Made by a program: the position numbers and the translations under genes
NCBI RefSeq assembly: GCF_000002235.5
Contig: NW_022145596.1
Span: 30,397,367-30,461,366 of the forward strand
Origin: Strongylocentrotus purpuratus
Taxonomy: Eukaryota; Echinodermata; Echinoidea; Camarodonta; Strongylocentrotidae
Direction: 5' to 3'
DNA: 64,000 nt
Notes under the pieces: generated by a model
What the model was told of the DNA's origin: nothing
What the model saw: only the letters and a program-made list of their open reading frames with translations
Databases searched by the model: none
Shown: in pieces, positions 37,801 through 45,870 of the stretch
Position numbering within the stretch: position 1 is the stretch's first letter
How the letters are laid out: each line of letters begins with the position of its first letter

Positions 37801-38761
37801 TCAGCACCACTTGCTGCACCACCACCACAACCACCACAACCTCTGCTACCATTACTGCTACCGATGGTGGATATTCCATGGGACGATCGCAATCCTTTGA
37901 AGATATGGGTCGAAAGAGCTCAAGATCTCTTAGATAAGTCCAAGCCTATCCCATTCCCTCCACCAATCGCGTCCCCCAGTCTTCCCATCGAGATGGAGTC
38001 GGTCACACCAGGGTTATCGGCGCAGCAGAGACCAACTCATCATAAACAAGAAAATGAAGTTGGCTACTACGTAAGCACTGTACACGGCGGACGTTCATTT
38101 ATTACATACAAACTCCACAAAAACCATTGCATTTCCCGGGAAAGAATAAGGCAACAAAACTCTGAAAATCGCTGCCGACAAGGCGATACTACCTCTGATT
38201 CTGGCACCAACCCGGTTAGACGATCAAGTGATAAAAGCTATCTACGCCGTGGTTACCGGGGTCTTGCTAATCGCAGATAGACATTCAACCTGAACCAAAT
38301 ATCATCGATTATAAATTACCTTGAATATACGTTTGTTAATTTGTTGCAAATAAAAATCAATAAAATCCCTGTGGCGAAAATAAGTATTAAAAACATATCA
38401 TGGATGTCGACCTGGAAACATCCCCATCTGAAAAACAGAGAATGACTTGTTTTAGAAATATACTTCAATCTTAACCTCCTTCTCTGTTTAATGTTCAATG
38501 CAAAAATAATGATATAATGCGCAAATATACCTGTGTATAAATAAAATTAAAAACCATGATATGAACCGCATCGATTTAATAAAGTTATTACAACAAATCT
38601 TATCTGATTATTCTCCGAGTTTCATTGCAGTTTAGAGTATCATTTCGTGCTACTTCTCAATATCAGTCTTATTTGTTTCCTATATTCTCTGGTTTAACAT
38701 TTTGTGTCTATTCTTATATTATTTGTTGTTATTCTTCGATTCCAGATTTGTATTGATTAGT

Positions 38762-38809
<48 letters not shown>

Positions 38810-38950
38810 ATCTTTGAATTTGCTTTTATGTCTACCTCTGTCTGCCCCTCCCTTTTCTCCTTCTCTCTCTTTTTCTCCCCTCTCCCCCTCTCTCTCTCTC
38901 TCTCTCTCTTTCATCAGGATATCAACAACGCCCTCTCCCTAGATAGTTAA
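28751..38950 (+). CDS. Unrecognised exon-array gene: acylated N-terminus, duplicated 21-codon modules, Pro-rich octapeptide tail
   Basis: I do not recognise this protein. Fifteen coding exons fit with no phase conflict: 28,751-28,805; 31,085-31,157; 31,472-31,511; 31,866-31,934; 32,136-32,186; 32,624-32,686; 33,691-33,753; 34,083-34,172; 34,374-34,424; 34,824-34,886; 35,299-35,367; 35,451-35,513; 35,870-35,932; 36,271-38,070; 38,918-38,950. They give 881 residues; without the last splice, the frame stops at 38,280 (940 residues). The N-terminus MGNLLTK with CCC at 12-14 fits N-myristoylation plus palmitoylation, so the protein is probably anchored to the inner face of a membrane. Residues about 60-271 are acidic and Ile/Val/Asn-rich, built of duplicated modules. 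Residues 272 onward are about 50 proline-rich octapeptides and a mixed tail. No catalytic motif is seen. It could be a scaffold-like, lineage-specific protein (inference). Alternative splicing of the 3n exons is likely. Confidence 0.72.
29725..30445 (+). repeat. Five-copy tandem repeat, period about 141-147 bp
   Basis: The word GTGTCTGAC recurs at about 29,737, 29,884, 30,028, 30,171 and 30,312. Each unit holds a GC-rich GGGATGCGCCCCCTCAG part and an AT-rich part with TGGCTCGATTTGGTGCATAA. Copies 2-4 are nearly identical; the first and last are diverged. It lies in intron 1 of the exon-array gene. It leaves both strands partly open, but there is no sign of coding use. Confidence 0.93.
30452..30476. 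repeat. Poly-G run
   Basis: About 24 G with a single A, at the end of the tandem repeat block. Strong G-quadruplex potential. Confidence 0.95.
30671..30895. repeat. Pyrimidine-rich tract
   Basis: T/C-rich, non-periodic stretch within intron 1 of the exon-array gene. It creates open Phe/Ser/Leu frames without coding character. Confidence 0.75.
31085..31157 (+). CDS. Exon-array gene, exon 2
   Basis: 73 nt, acceptor TTTCCCTTCCTTTAG, donor GA/GTACGT, phases 1 to 2. Encodes NKGLRTQPGSDTDDY followed by AYSLTLND; hydrophilic and Asp-rich. The only reading without a stop is the one that continues exon 1. Confidence 0.75.
31472..31511 (+). CDS. Exon-array gene, exon 3
   Basis: 40 nt, acceptor TGTTCGCAG, donor AAA/GTAAGT. 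The preceding GA plus A gives Glu, then CQVEIHSQPETLK. It brings the reading to phase 0, which all later exons keep. Confidence 0.75.
31866..32186 (+). CDS. Exon-array gene, exons 4-5 (first Pro/Glu plus helix pair)
   Basis: Exon 4 (31,866-31,934, 23 codons) encodes ETVTDTDPEPAIEDV and then SQAQAVNK. Exon 5 (32,136-32,186, 17 codons) encodes DVSGELNTLLNVKQYIQ. Both are phase 0/0 with good donors (GTAAAC, GTATCT). The pair is duplicated at 34,110-34,424 together with its intron, which starts with the same words (GTAAACATCTGAATATGAATG). Confidence 0.75.
32624..32686 (+). CDS. Exon-array gene, module exon a (21 codons)
   Basis: 63 nt, phase 0/0, acceptor TTTTTTTCCCCAG, donor GAT/GTAAGC. Begins TLVLDVANEQE and ends FINDILD. 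Follows the module pattern: Thr, two hydrophobics, an acidic/polar stretch, then (Y/F)-I-x-x-I-(F/L). Confidence 0.75.
32925..33062 (-). mobile_element. tRNA-derived SINE-like fragment
   Basis: On the minus strand a B-box-like GGTTCATAACC (plus 32,997-33,007) follows GTGAGGCCCCA, with an A-box-like stretch GTAATGGCCTCG upstream. Short and diverged; lies between module exons a and b. Confidence 0.4.
33236..33380 (-). pseudogene. Inverted, decayed copy of module exon e and its upstream intron
   Basis: The reverse complement of 33,236-33,380 aligns to 35,361-35,520: the intron words GGTTTGGGATACAAGACTG and GAAAGCTGGTTTAT, then GCATTTCTCGAG, ATCAAGGACAACCTCAATG and the donor CTGTAAGC. About 20 bp covering the acceptor and first codons are missing, so it cannot be spliced in as an exon. 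It is host gene sequence on the wrong strand of its own gene. Confidence 0.85.
33691..33753 (+). CDS. Exon-array gene, module exon b (21 codons)
   Basis: 63 nt, phase 0/0, acceptor TTCTGTTTTTCAG, donor GAC/GTAAGC. Encodes TIVREARFDREVKLYISYI then FD. Nearly identical to the module at 35,870-35,932; the flanking intron sequence is duplicated as well. Confidence 0.78.
34083..34172 (+). CDS. Exon-array gene, fused exon (half module plus copy of exon 4)
   Basis: 90 nt, phase 0/0. It starts like a module (TIVQETVLK) and runs directly, without an intron, into ETVTDPEPVIKDV and AQAQAVNK, a copy of exon 4. The words around the exon 4 acceptor (TTCTTAAGGAAACAG) are here internal to the exon, so a duplication breakpoint or acceptor loss joined two exons. 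Confidence 0.75.
34374..34424 (+). CDS. Exon-array gene, copy of exon 5 with shifted donor
   Basis: Encodes DVSRDLNTLLDINLSSN, 17 codons as in exon 5, if the donor AAT/GTATCC is used. The donor homologous to exon 5 (CAG/GTATCT at 34,433) would give 59 nt and break the frame in the next exon, because an 8 bp net insertion (in the GATATCAACTT region) shifted the reading. The in-frame donor is weaker; exon skipping is also frame-neutral. Confidence 0.55.
34824..34886 (+). CDS. Exon-array gene, module exon c (21 codons)
   Basis: 63 nt, phase 0/0, acceptor TTTTTTTCTACAG, donor TCT/GTAAGC. Begins TVVQDAVLDLEINEYL and ends NAICS. Confidence 0.75.
35299..35367 (+). CDS. Exon-array gene, module exon d (23 codons)
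   Basis: 69 nt, phase 0/0, acceptor CTTTTCCTTAG. Begins TVIDELLCKEHQIKQF and ends ISYILSL. The usual donor after the 21-22 codon module is absent; CTT/GTATCC two codons on is the nearest in-frame donor and is weak. Confidence 0.6.
35451..35513 (+). CDS. Exon-array gene, module exon e (21 codons)
   Basis: 63 nt, phase 0/0, acceptor TATTTCTGCAG, donor TCC/GTAAGC. Begins TIAQDAFLEYDIKDNL and ends NGIFS. An inverted, partly deleted copy of this exon with its upstream intron lies at 33,236-33,380. Confidence 0.76.
35870..35932 (+). CDS. Exon-array gene, module exon f (21 codons)
   Basis: 63 nt, phase 0/0, acceptor TCTGTTTTTCAG, donor GCC/GTAAGT. Encodes TIVREARFDREVELYISDI then FA; sister copy of module exon b. 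Confidence 0.78.
36271..38280 (+). CDS. Exon-array gene, large proline-rich repeat exon
   Basis: Acceptor CCCCTCTTCCCAG at 36,270, phase 0, begins DVTSEYLSSPPPTSPL. From about 36,358 to 37,690 it consists of about 50 copies of a 24 nt unit reading PPPEQLLD alternating with PPPVALLE. A mixed tail follows (PMVDIPWDDRNPLKIWVERA and on). The frame stops at 38,278-38,280, with AATAAA at 38,349. A consensus donor TAC/GTAAGC at 38,071 would give exactly 1800 nt and allow splicing to 38,918. A second frame, TTRTTTGS/TTSSTTGT, is also open over most of the repeat, but has stops near the exon start and does not fit the splice phase. Confidence 0.68.
   Translation, partial: DVTSEYLSSPPPTSPLTTPPLPLPAQLPDPPPPELPSLAPEQLLDPPPVALLGQPPPEQLLAPPPVALPAPPREPALNPPPPIALLEPPPPEPVLDPPPVALLEPPPPEQLLDPPPVALLEPPPSPEQLLDPPPVALLEPPPPPEQLLDPPPEALLEPPPPPEQLLDPPPVALLEPPPPEKLLDPPPVALMEPPPPEQLLDPPPVALLEPPPSEPVLDPPPVALLEPPPPEQLLNPPPVALLEPPPEQLLDPPPVALLEPPPPEQLLNPPPVALLEPPPEQLLDPPPVALLEPPPPEQLQNPPPVALLEPPPQPPEQLLAPPPVALPAPPLEPALDPPPVALLEPPPPEPVLDPPPVALLEPPPPEQLLDPPPVTLLEPPPPPEQLLDPPPVALLEPPPPEPVLDPPPVALLEPPPPEPVLDPPPVALLEPPPPPEQLLDPPPVALQAPPLEPALDPPPVSPPRPPPDPLPDPKPKALPVPQPKQLQAPQLVVLPASSSEPLLVQQQSVLSAPLAAPPPQPPQPLLPLLLPMVDIPWDDRNPLKIWVERAQDLLDKSKPIPFPPPIASPSLPIEMESVTPGLSAQQRPTHHKQENEVGYYVSTVHGGRSFITYKLHKNHCISRERIRQQNSENRCRQGDTTSDSGTNPVRRSSDKSYLRRGYRGLANRR
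36358..37690 (+). repeat. 24 bp coding minisatellite, about 50 units
   Basis: Two alternating 24-mers, CCACCACCAGAACAACTACT+GGAT and CCACCACCAGTAGCACTACT+GGAA, with 3 bp length variants (extra or missing CCA). Every length change is a multiple of three, so the frame is kept. Variant units at 36,472 and 37,244 (CTTCCGGCGCCGCCT) mark a larger duplicated block inside the array. Confidence 0.95.
38349..38364 (+). promoter_or_regulatory. Two AATAAA polyadenylation signals
   Basis: AATAAA at 38,349-38,354 and 38,359-38,364, about 70 bp after the stop at 38,280. They support a transcript ending with the repeat exon unspliced at 38,071. Confidence 0.55.
38763..38912. repeat. Two (CT)n microsatellites before the possible last exon
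   Basis: Pure CT at 38,763-38,807 and 38,887-38,910, separated by mixed CTCTTTTTCTCC sequence. The second run directly forms the polypyrimidine tract of the acceptor at 38,917. Confidence 0.93.
38918..38950 (+). CDS. Exon-array gene, possible alternative last exon
   Basis: Acceptor TCTCTTTCATCAG directly after a (CT)n run, then phase 0 DINNALSLDS and three stops in a row (TAA TAA TAA). Starts with Asp, like the repeat exon and exon 5. It depends on use of the donor at 38,071. Short, so chance cannot be excluded. Confidence 0.4.
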   Translation, partial: DINNALSLDS

Positions 38951-39040
38951 TAATAAGGTAGAAAAACAACAGCAAGTCTCCCTCTTCTCTCCCCCCCTCT
39001 CTCTCTCTCTCTCTTATTGATTTCTGCTGTAAATATAATA

Positions 39041-39184
39041 TTAACAAGATTATGGATGGAACACTTTTACCTTCCGACCCCCCACCCCCAATTTCCTCTT
39101 TCCCTCTCTTCTAAAGGAATAAAGTGCCTGTCATATCAGGACTATAATTGAATTATTAATTTATTAAGTAGATGTACACCCCCC

Positions 39185-39224
<40 letters not shown>

Positions 39225-39560
39225 TCCCATGATAATGTCCTCCTCCTTCCATCTCTACATGTATATCTCCCCCTCTTTACCACAATCCCTCTTCTCTCCC
39301 CCTCTCTCTCTCTCTCTTTCTCTCTCTGTCTCTCTTCTCTATACCTCTCCCCTATATAATGACAGAGACCATGATTACCGTTTTTTACAAGACAGTGTTA
39401 GAAGTAAATTTATTTGGTACCATAACACAATTAATAACTCAATTATAGTCCTGACGTGACGGGCGCTTTATCACTTTTATAGAAGAGAGGGAAAGAGGAA
39501 AAAGGAGGGGGGGGGGGGTCGGAAGGTAAAACTTTAAAAAGTGTTCCATCCATAATCTTG
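39041..39560. repeat. Large inverted repeat, arms about 120 bp, CT-rich spacer
   Basis: The left arm 39,041-39,163 (ACAAGATTATGGATGGAACA, TTACCTTCCGACCCCC, TTCCTCTTTCCCTCTCTTCT, CAGGACTATAATTGA) recurs in reverse complement at 39,428-39,560. The spacer is CT microsatellite. The arms differ by small indels, mostly in the poly-C stretch. It could be a foldback transposon or an inverted local duplication. Confidence 0.85.
39190..39342. repeat. (CT)n microsatellite in the inverted-repeat spacer
   Basis: CT runs at about 39,184-39,224 and 39,302-39,342 with short interruptions. Confidence 0.9.
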
Positions 39561-42354
39561 TTTATCCATAATAACAGCAGGAATCAACACCCGCTTTACA
39601 AATGTCTTAGAATGCATTGTTCTCTTTAATATACTGTTGCCGGAGCTAAAGCTCGGGTAATTTTTCGTAAGCACTTTAAAAGTGAACAGAATATTGCGAT
39701 GAAAAAGAACGTAATTTTCATCAATATAAAATATCCATTGAAAAAGAGAGAACTGAATGGGGGGATACAAAACATGTAGCAAGGAAAACAAAAAGTACAA
39801 AACGCAGGTGTTGACTATGTTTGTTCGTTGCTGTGGGTTTCTTTTTTTACCAGGAACTTAATATTGCAGTTAGTCGTTTATCTTTTCCTTATCAAGACGA
39901 ACTTGAGATATTTCCCGTTAAATTGACAGCTAAATCTCCTGAAATAGCCTGATTTCATGGACCGTTATAATGTTTACATAGCGGCATATTCTAACCCTAT
40001 CCCCCTCCCACATAAAAGAAGCACTATTTACCCCGATCCCGCCACATCTAAATACACATCAACATAAAATGTGACGTCACTCCCTTGACGATCAAGTTGA
40101 AAGTGACATAGGTCGCTTGAGGGGATACGTTTGATGTGGTAACGAGTCAGATCGGATTTTAGTGAGCTTGTAGTGGCCTTTAATACCGTCAGACCAAACA
40201 AGTTAGGGAATACCAAATGCTCATTAAGGCCAATGAATTTTATGACTCTTTCTAAACAATTTGCAGCAACGGCGTATTGTTTGCGTTGTTAGCGCTATCT
40301 CGCAGTTTTATTATAGCGGTACACATTAAGGCGCTCGTACGGGTATAGAGTTCAATAACGAACTGCGTATGGTGTATTTTTCAAGTTTCTGTACCATGGA
40401 TAAGAAGTGGACTGTGTACAAAAAATGGAATTTGATTGTTAGTTGCCAATAGATACATTTTGTTTTAAATCCTGTAAATCAATATCCCCGTCCATTTGAA
40501 ACATTTTTCATTATTTCCCTTTTTTAAAAAGCTTTTAATAAAGCACTCGTTATTGATTCATTTCAACTCGAAAGGGGAACTAAGAGTCGAAACCAAATGA
40601 TTTAAAACATGTTGCATATTACAGCATTTAGCTATCCCATTCTCACGATCTAAAAAAAAAACTCATTCATTTCGGTACTTTGTTAAAGGGGGTGAGGGCC
40701 GAGGGATGAGGTTATACATATATATTGTGTCAGTTTTCTAGTGCTTTTAGAATATAATGTGTTTCGAGGGATCTACATGAGGGCCGACATCCTGTCTTCA
40801 AACCTAACTTTGTATTTTGATACAGCTCCTTCTTAAACCCATTATCATAAAAGCAAAAGGAGATATTCCCATTTTCATTTTTAGAGTTTAATGTAAAGTA
40901 CTGAATATACACATGTAGTTACTCCAACGAATAATCATTTAAATTTCGCAAATATACATGCACTAAGACTTTCACAAGAGGTTCATATATTTCCTACAAA
41001 ATGATGAACATCCTATTTCTGATGAAACATATTCTACGTCATAAGACAAGGCATGACAACATGACTACCATCTCCTGTCTACTAATAAATCATGTTTGAG
41101 GTCTGTATCCTTACACATTATGTTGATAAACATCTACATAAGTTCAGAACAAATATTACCAGACAATGAATTGCATTAATATGATGATGGACCTCGACAT
41201 TCTAACGATTCCCGTGTACGTACGCAGTAGTTGGAACTCACCTACTAATAGGTATATGGGCCCTAGAATGGCTTTACAACCATTTATTGCCGCCATCTTT
41301 ATTTTGGCTTCCCACCTTTCAAGGCGGTTAGTGCACGGTAGCCCATTATTACAAGCTTTCCGTAATAAAGCAATTCGACACAATTAATTATCAATTCACA
41401 AACGTCTTCTAATTACGTGAATAAATACATCATATCATATCGATGATTGATACCGAATGCTGGTTTTCCTCCTACTCACTTCCCCAACAAAATTTCTACA
41501 TCAGGGATTTGTGCTATTTTACCCCTAGAATCTTAAGTTTGATGTATGGGGGGAGGGGGTTCTGTTATATCTTCACCTATTCAATCACTTCCACTAAACA
41601 ACAACATAAGCGTCGATAAAGAGGGAAATAATGATACCTCGTATATATTCCTTCACAATTTCTACTGTTGTAAACTTCATGTCAGCAAATTATATCTCTG
41701 TACCTCTATCTGGTCGTGTTATCCTTTTATATTTTGATTGGATGAAAATTGATGGACAACTTGCACGGTTATCTGAGAAGTGTTTGATCCATTATGGGTT
41801 GCTAAGAACATTCTTCTTTTCTTTTCATTTCATGAATTAGAGTTATGGTCTGTCACCGATTGTCAGTAACTTTGTTCATAAATCACTAACATGTTGAATT
41901 AAGACTTTATTTCCAGTTTCAGGGGGTATACAGCACATGTTAATGTCAGTATAAGTAATGGTATGATAGGAAATATAAATATAACTTTATAAACCTTCGT
42001 ATCCTATAATATATATAACTTTAATATACCGTATACGCCCTGTACATTTATCACTATAGGCAATCACAGCAATACTTTCTCTTTCATTTTTTAAACAGTA
42101 ACAACATTCTTTAACAGTATGGTACGCCTTTTTCGCCTTCCCTTTCCCCCATTCCCCTTTCCCACCATTATGAATTTCCTTTTCCCTCTCTGTTTCTCAT
42201 AAGGATGGGACGACCTTTACGGCTCTCCGAGTCCACCTACATAATTATTATAGAGGTGGGCGGTGAAACTAGGACACGTCTTACGAGTTGCGATTGATTC
42301 AAATTACCATACAAACTGTCTTTTATTTCCCTTTATCTGATCTGATAATTCAAT
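39561..42354. other. Interval without a confirmed gene
   Basis: Mostly unique AT-rich sequence. It holds the weak minus-strand exon candidate at 41,242-41,296 and a minus frame at 40,028-40,216 with a TGACGTCA palindrome (about 40,072-40,079) but no compatible splice sites. Confidence 0.5.
41242..41296 (-). CDS. Candidate first coding exon, partner exons not found
   Basis: The minus strand reads AAGATGGCGGC (41,289-41,299), the YY1 motif often found over start codons of housekeeping genes, then MAAINGCKAILGPIYLLV plus one base and a consensus donor GTGAGT. The hydrophobic N-terminus could be a signal or mitochondrial segment. I found no later exon in the right phase nearby, so this may be chance. 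Confidence 0.25.
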
Positions 42355-42868
42355 TTAAAGGTAATACAAAGTTTTGGTATGGGGTCATGAATTTGGTTCA
42401 AATGAACATATTGGAAGCATATGCGATCCTACAATATTCAGTGCTCGTTGTCGCGGTTGAAATCGAGTCTAAAGTAAAGAAATTGTAAATAATAAACTTG
42501 TTATGTTGTATATCTCCCTCTCAAGGTCAATATATTAATTTAGCTATGAAACAATGTTTCTTGACTAAAATCGACTGATTAGCTATTTCCGTTTGGAAAT
42601 TATATATCACAACTATATATTCTGAGATTTTCATGGTCGCAGCTACCATTGTACGGCCGTAGGCGCTATTTGAAATTTTTCAAAATTTACCGGGAGCACC
42701 GGTAAATGTTTATATTTAATTTTTCTCGAAAGCAGGAGTGTTTAAGGGGGTAATTTTTTTGTGATACTTAAAAAATTCATCTACAGGGGCATCCAAATAT
42801 ATCAAAATTGTAAAGAATCATTATCCAGCCAATTTTCAAAAATTCCCAAAACTTTGTATTACCTTTAA
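42355..42868. mobile_element. TTAA-flanked inverted-repeat element 3
   Basis: TTAA at 42,355-42,358 followed by AGGTAATACAAAGTTTTGG; the inverse CCAAAACTTTGTATTACCT ends at 42,864 before TTAA (42,865-42,868). The inverted repeats are perfect for about 19 bp. The core is 506 bp and non-coding. An inner short palindrome, TTTACCGG..CCGGTAAA, lies at about 42,688-42,706. Confidence 0.82.
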
Positions 42869-44845
42869 ATCAATATTTTATCCTTTATTACTCAATCAAA
42901 CATCGCCAACAATATAACTATAAAAAGGGCGGTTAAATAACGGACTAGACATGCCAGATCTGAAGATATTTCAAGTCCTTTTAGTACGGAGTTAGCACCG
43001 CTCACCCTGGGCTGTATATATGGCTGTGTTAAGCAGCGGTTATGAAACTAAATATTCAATCATTCCAATTGAGATAAATGAACTCACGTTTATTGTTTTG
43101 AAAGCTCATCATTTCATAGTCACGCTTAACATTAATAAGATTCTAAGATATTTGAGGAGTAACATCGAAGTAGAATCGAAGACAATTAAGGGTTCGCGCG
43201 ATTTCATTAATCTAAAAAATGCGGACAAGGAAGACGAATGAAATATTATTATTGTCATCAAGGTCCTGATTCAAATGCATTAATCAAAGTTTCAAATTGA
43301 TGTATGAACATACCTCGATGGAAAGGCCTCTGATAGTCCTTCTGTGTTTTATATAGCGAGCTTAACACAGTAGTCATTGCATTTGAACCACATATTAAGT
43401 TAATAGGTATATGACCACCGAATGGTTTTTATACAACCCTTTATGACTGTAATCTGCATACCATATTCCCAGCTACCAATAACTAGTGCAGGGGAGCGTT
43501 TCTTTCCTATTTCCAAACGAATAAAACATTATGGCTGTACTAAAAATCAAACAGAGTGAGGTCAATCTAATTTTTCATCGAATCAAATTTTTATCAAAAT
43601 TTCGGCTTCAGTGGTATAGAATAAAGCTTAAAGAAAACATTGCTGAGAATTTGAGATGAAAAGATGAAGAAAAACAAACAAGATATGTAATTTATTTTTG
43701 TAATTCCATAATTACAAAATATATTTATGATGAACACATCCTTTATTTCTTCAATTTCATTATATTTTAAATTTCATTGTCCTTATATTACACAAATATC
43801 CTATGAGAGATTATTATCATCAGTGTCATCTTCTTCTTTTTTTATCCCACTTTATTCATGGCATTTTTTGGTTATTTTGTATATACTACAGTTATGATTT
43901 TTTTAATGACTTAATAGACATGTTGGTCAAAGTCAGTATATTAATCTGATAAATTTCATTTCTTCTTCCGAATATTTTTTTCTAGGGGTCTCGATTTAAT
44001 ATATAACTGTCACATTATCTTGGTGTATATCGAATACATTTATGTACTTGATAAGAAAATGGTGATGTAGAAAAATATGGCTCTTGGTTTGTATTATCTA
44101 AATCAATTTCAATTAAAGATCACCTTTCAAAACCTTTGTCCACAAATTCAGGAGACAGACATATCAGTTTCACCAAAGACTTATAATAATTTCTTTGAAT
44201 CACCAATACTTCACTTAGGAAAAACATATTATGGCAATAATTAGATTGATTAACAGCTCCAAAATATATTTCACTTTCGTTCACATTGGTAGAAAAAAAA
44301 GGACATCGATAAAGATAAAATGTGCACTATGTAGCTAATTTGATCTGTACAGGTCAATAATTAAAAGAGATCCTCTTTTTTTCTCTATCTCTGTTTTCCC
44401 TTTTTTGGAATCACAGTTATTTGCTTGTGGTTTTAGGTTATCATCTTTTTTTAACTGAATTTAACTAAATCAAGCAATGTCAGGATAATGTTTTTTTTTA
44501 ATACCACTCTTCAAGGCCTTCGCTTTCAATAAGAAGTCTAAAAGAGCAATCAAGATTTTTCTGGTTCACTCCTACAAAAATAAAAGTGTTACTTAACAAT
44601 TATAAGAAATGATAATAAATTTGACAGTACGCAAAGGAAAAAAAGGGATTATTAGAATCGAAGAGATATATTTTCTGGGCAAATTTTTCCCGAGGGAGTC
44701 TAATCAGTCGACGCACAGCGTCGCATAACGCCGAACTCTCCGGCGTAGGATCGGAGGCTACTCGTATATGCAATAGCACAAAATACTTTGGGTATGAAAG
44801 AAACATTGACATGATTTAGAAGTTAAAAAAAAAACACCTCTTCAT

Positions 44846-44848
<3 letters not shown>

Positions 44849-44928
<80 letters not shown>
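44849..44928. repeat. (CT)n microsatellite, about 40 uninterrupted units
   Basis: The longest uninterrupted CT run of the window. Confidence 0.97.
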
Positions 44929-44933
<5 letters not shown>

Positions 44934-45763
44934 CCTCTTTCCTGATTTTAAACTGCCAATTCAATGTTTTGTTTAATGAAATTTGTTTTCTTTTCCAAAG
45001 CCTTCCTACCTAATGTAAGTTTCTGACGATTAATCTTCGCACATCTTAGAAATGCGCTGATTATTGCACGCATTAGTTAATCCCTTTCTGAGTACATAAT
45101 AAAAACCCGTACATTATTTAAAAGATAGTGGTTAGAGTGGTTGTTGGAGCGTATTCTAAGTCAATGCCAATTTGTGATTGGTCATGGTTATCAATTAACT
45201 TTTCATCGGGTATCCATACCAAACTTTGAAATATAAATTTATCTTAAGCTATTTCAATATATCTTTTTCATATCTAAATAGAATTCATAAAAATTATATA
45301 ATGAAACCTAGGAAAGTGATTATAAAATTGTTGTTATTGAATCATAACTGATAAATAAACTACACGTAAAATGTGAATACTGAACCGAAGGCCGGGCTGT
45401 TTTAACGCCGAGCTGATCGGGGTGGAAATATCGTCTGATTGAGCCTGCCCGCACTTCTATCGTACTATTTATGGTTCAATATTTTGTTATTGTATTTGTA
45501 TCCAGTTTCTAATTAAGATTTTACTTCAATTTGTTTATGTTTAGGTCCATAGAAAAAGGCATGTCTAGGTATTAACATCCCACATAATGAATTATTATAT
45601 TTAAGATGACAAAGCTGAATTTGGATGTATCCATAGTATAATGTTTTGAGCAACGCACCTTATTATTATTCAGTAAAAATCATGAACGAAATTTTAAAGG
45701 AATTCTAGTAAAAACTTTTTTTTTTGTAATTCGACAATTCAACCATTGTATTGGTAATCAGCA

Positions 45764-45870
45764 GGCATTGTGGCCTAGTGGTAAAGTCACCGGGTTATTG
45801 ATCACAAAACAGGGTTCAAGTCACCGTGATCACTATCTTCTATTAGCAAGACTTTACCATGATAAGGCCA
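45764..45870 (+). mobile_element. tRNA-derived SINE head
   Basis: GGCATTGTGGCCTAGTGG carries an A-box-like stretch, and GGTTCAAGTCA (45,813-45,823) is a good B box at the spacing found in tRNA genes. The acceptor stem does not pair, and the sequence runs on into TTAGCAAGACTTTACC, as in SINE bodies, so it is called a SINE rather than a tRNA. Confidence 0.6.

Noticed and set aside
36320-37892. Long minus-strand frames (Val/Leu-rich, 172 and 346 codons) opposite the repeat exon
   Set aside because: They are mirror images of the 24 bp repeat, with no initiation context or splice sites of their own.
40028-40216. Minus-strand 62-codon frame with protein-like composition
   Set aside because: No start codon, no acceptor in the right phase for the candidate exon at 41,242, and no family resemblance.
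45764-45835. Possible tRNA gene
   Set aside because: A and B boxes are present but the acceptor stem does not pair, and the sequence continues as a SINE body.
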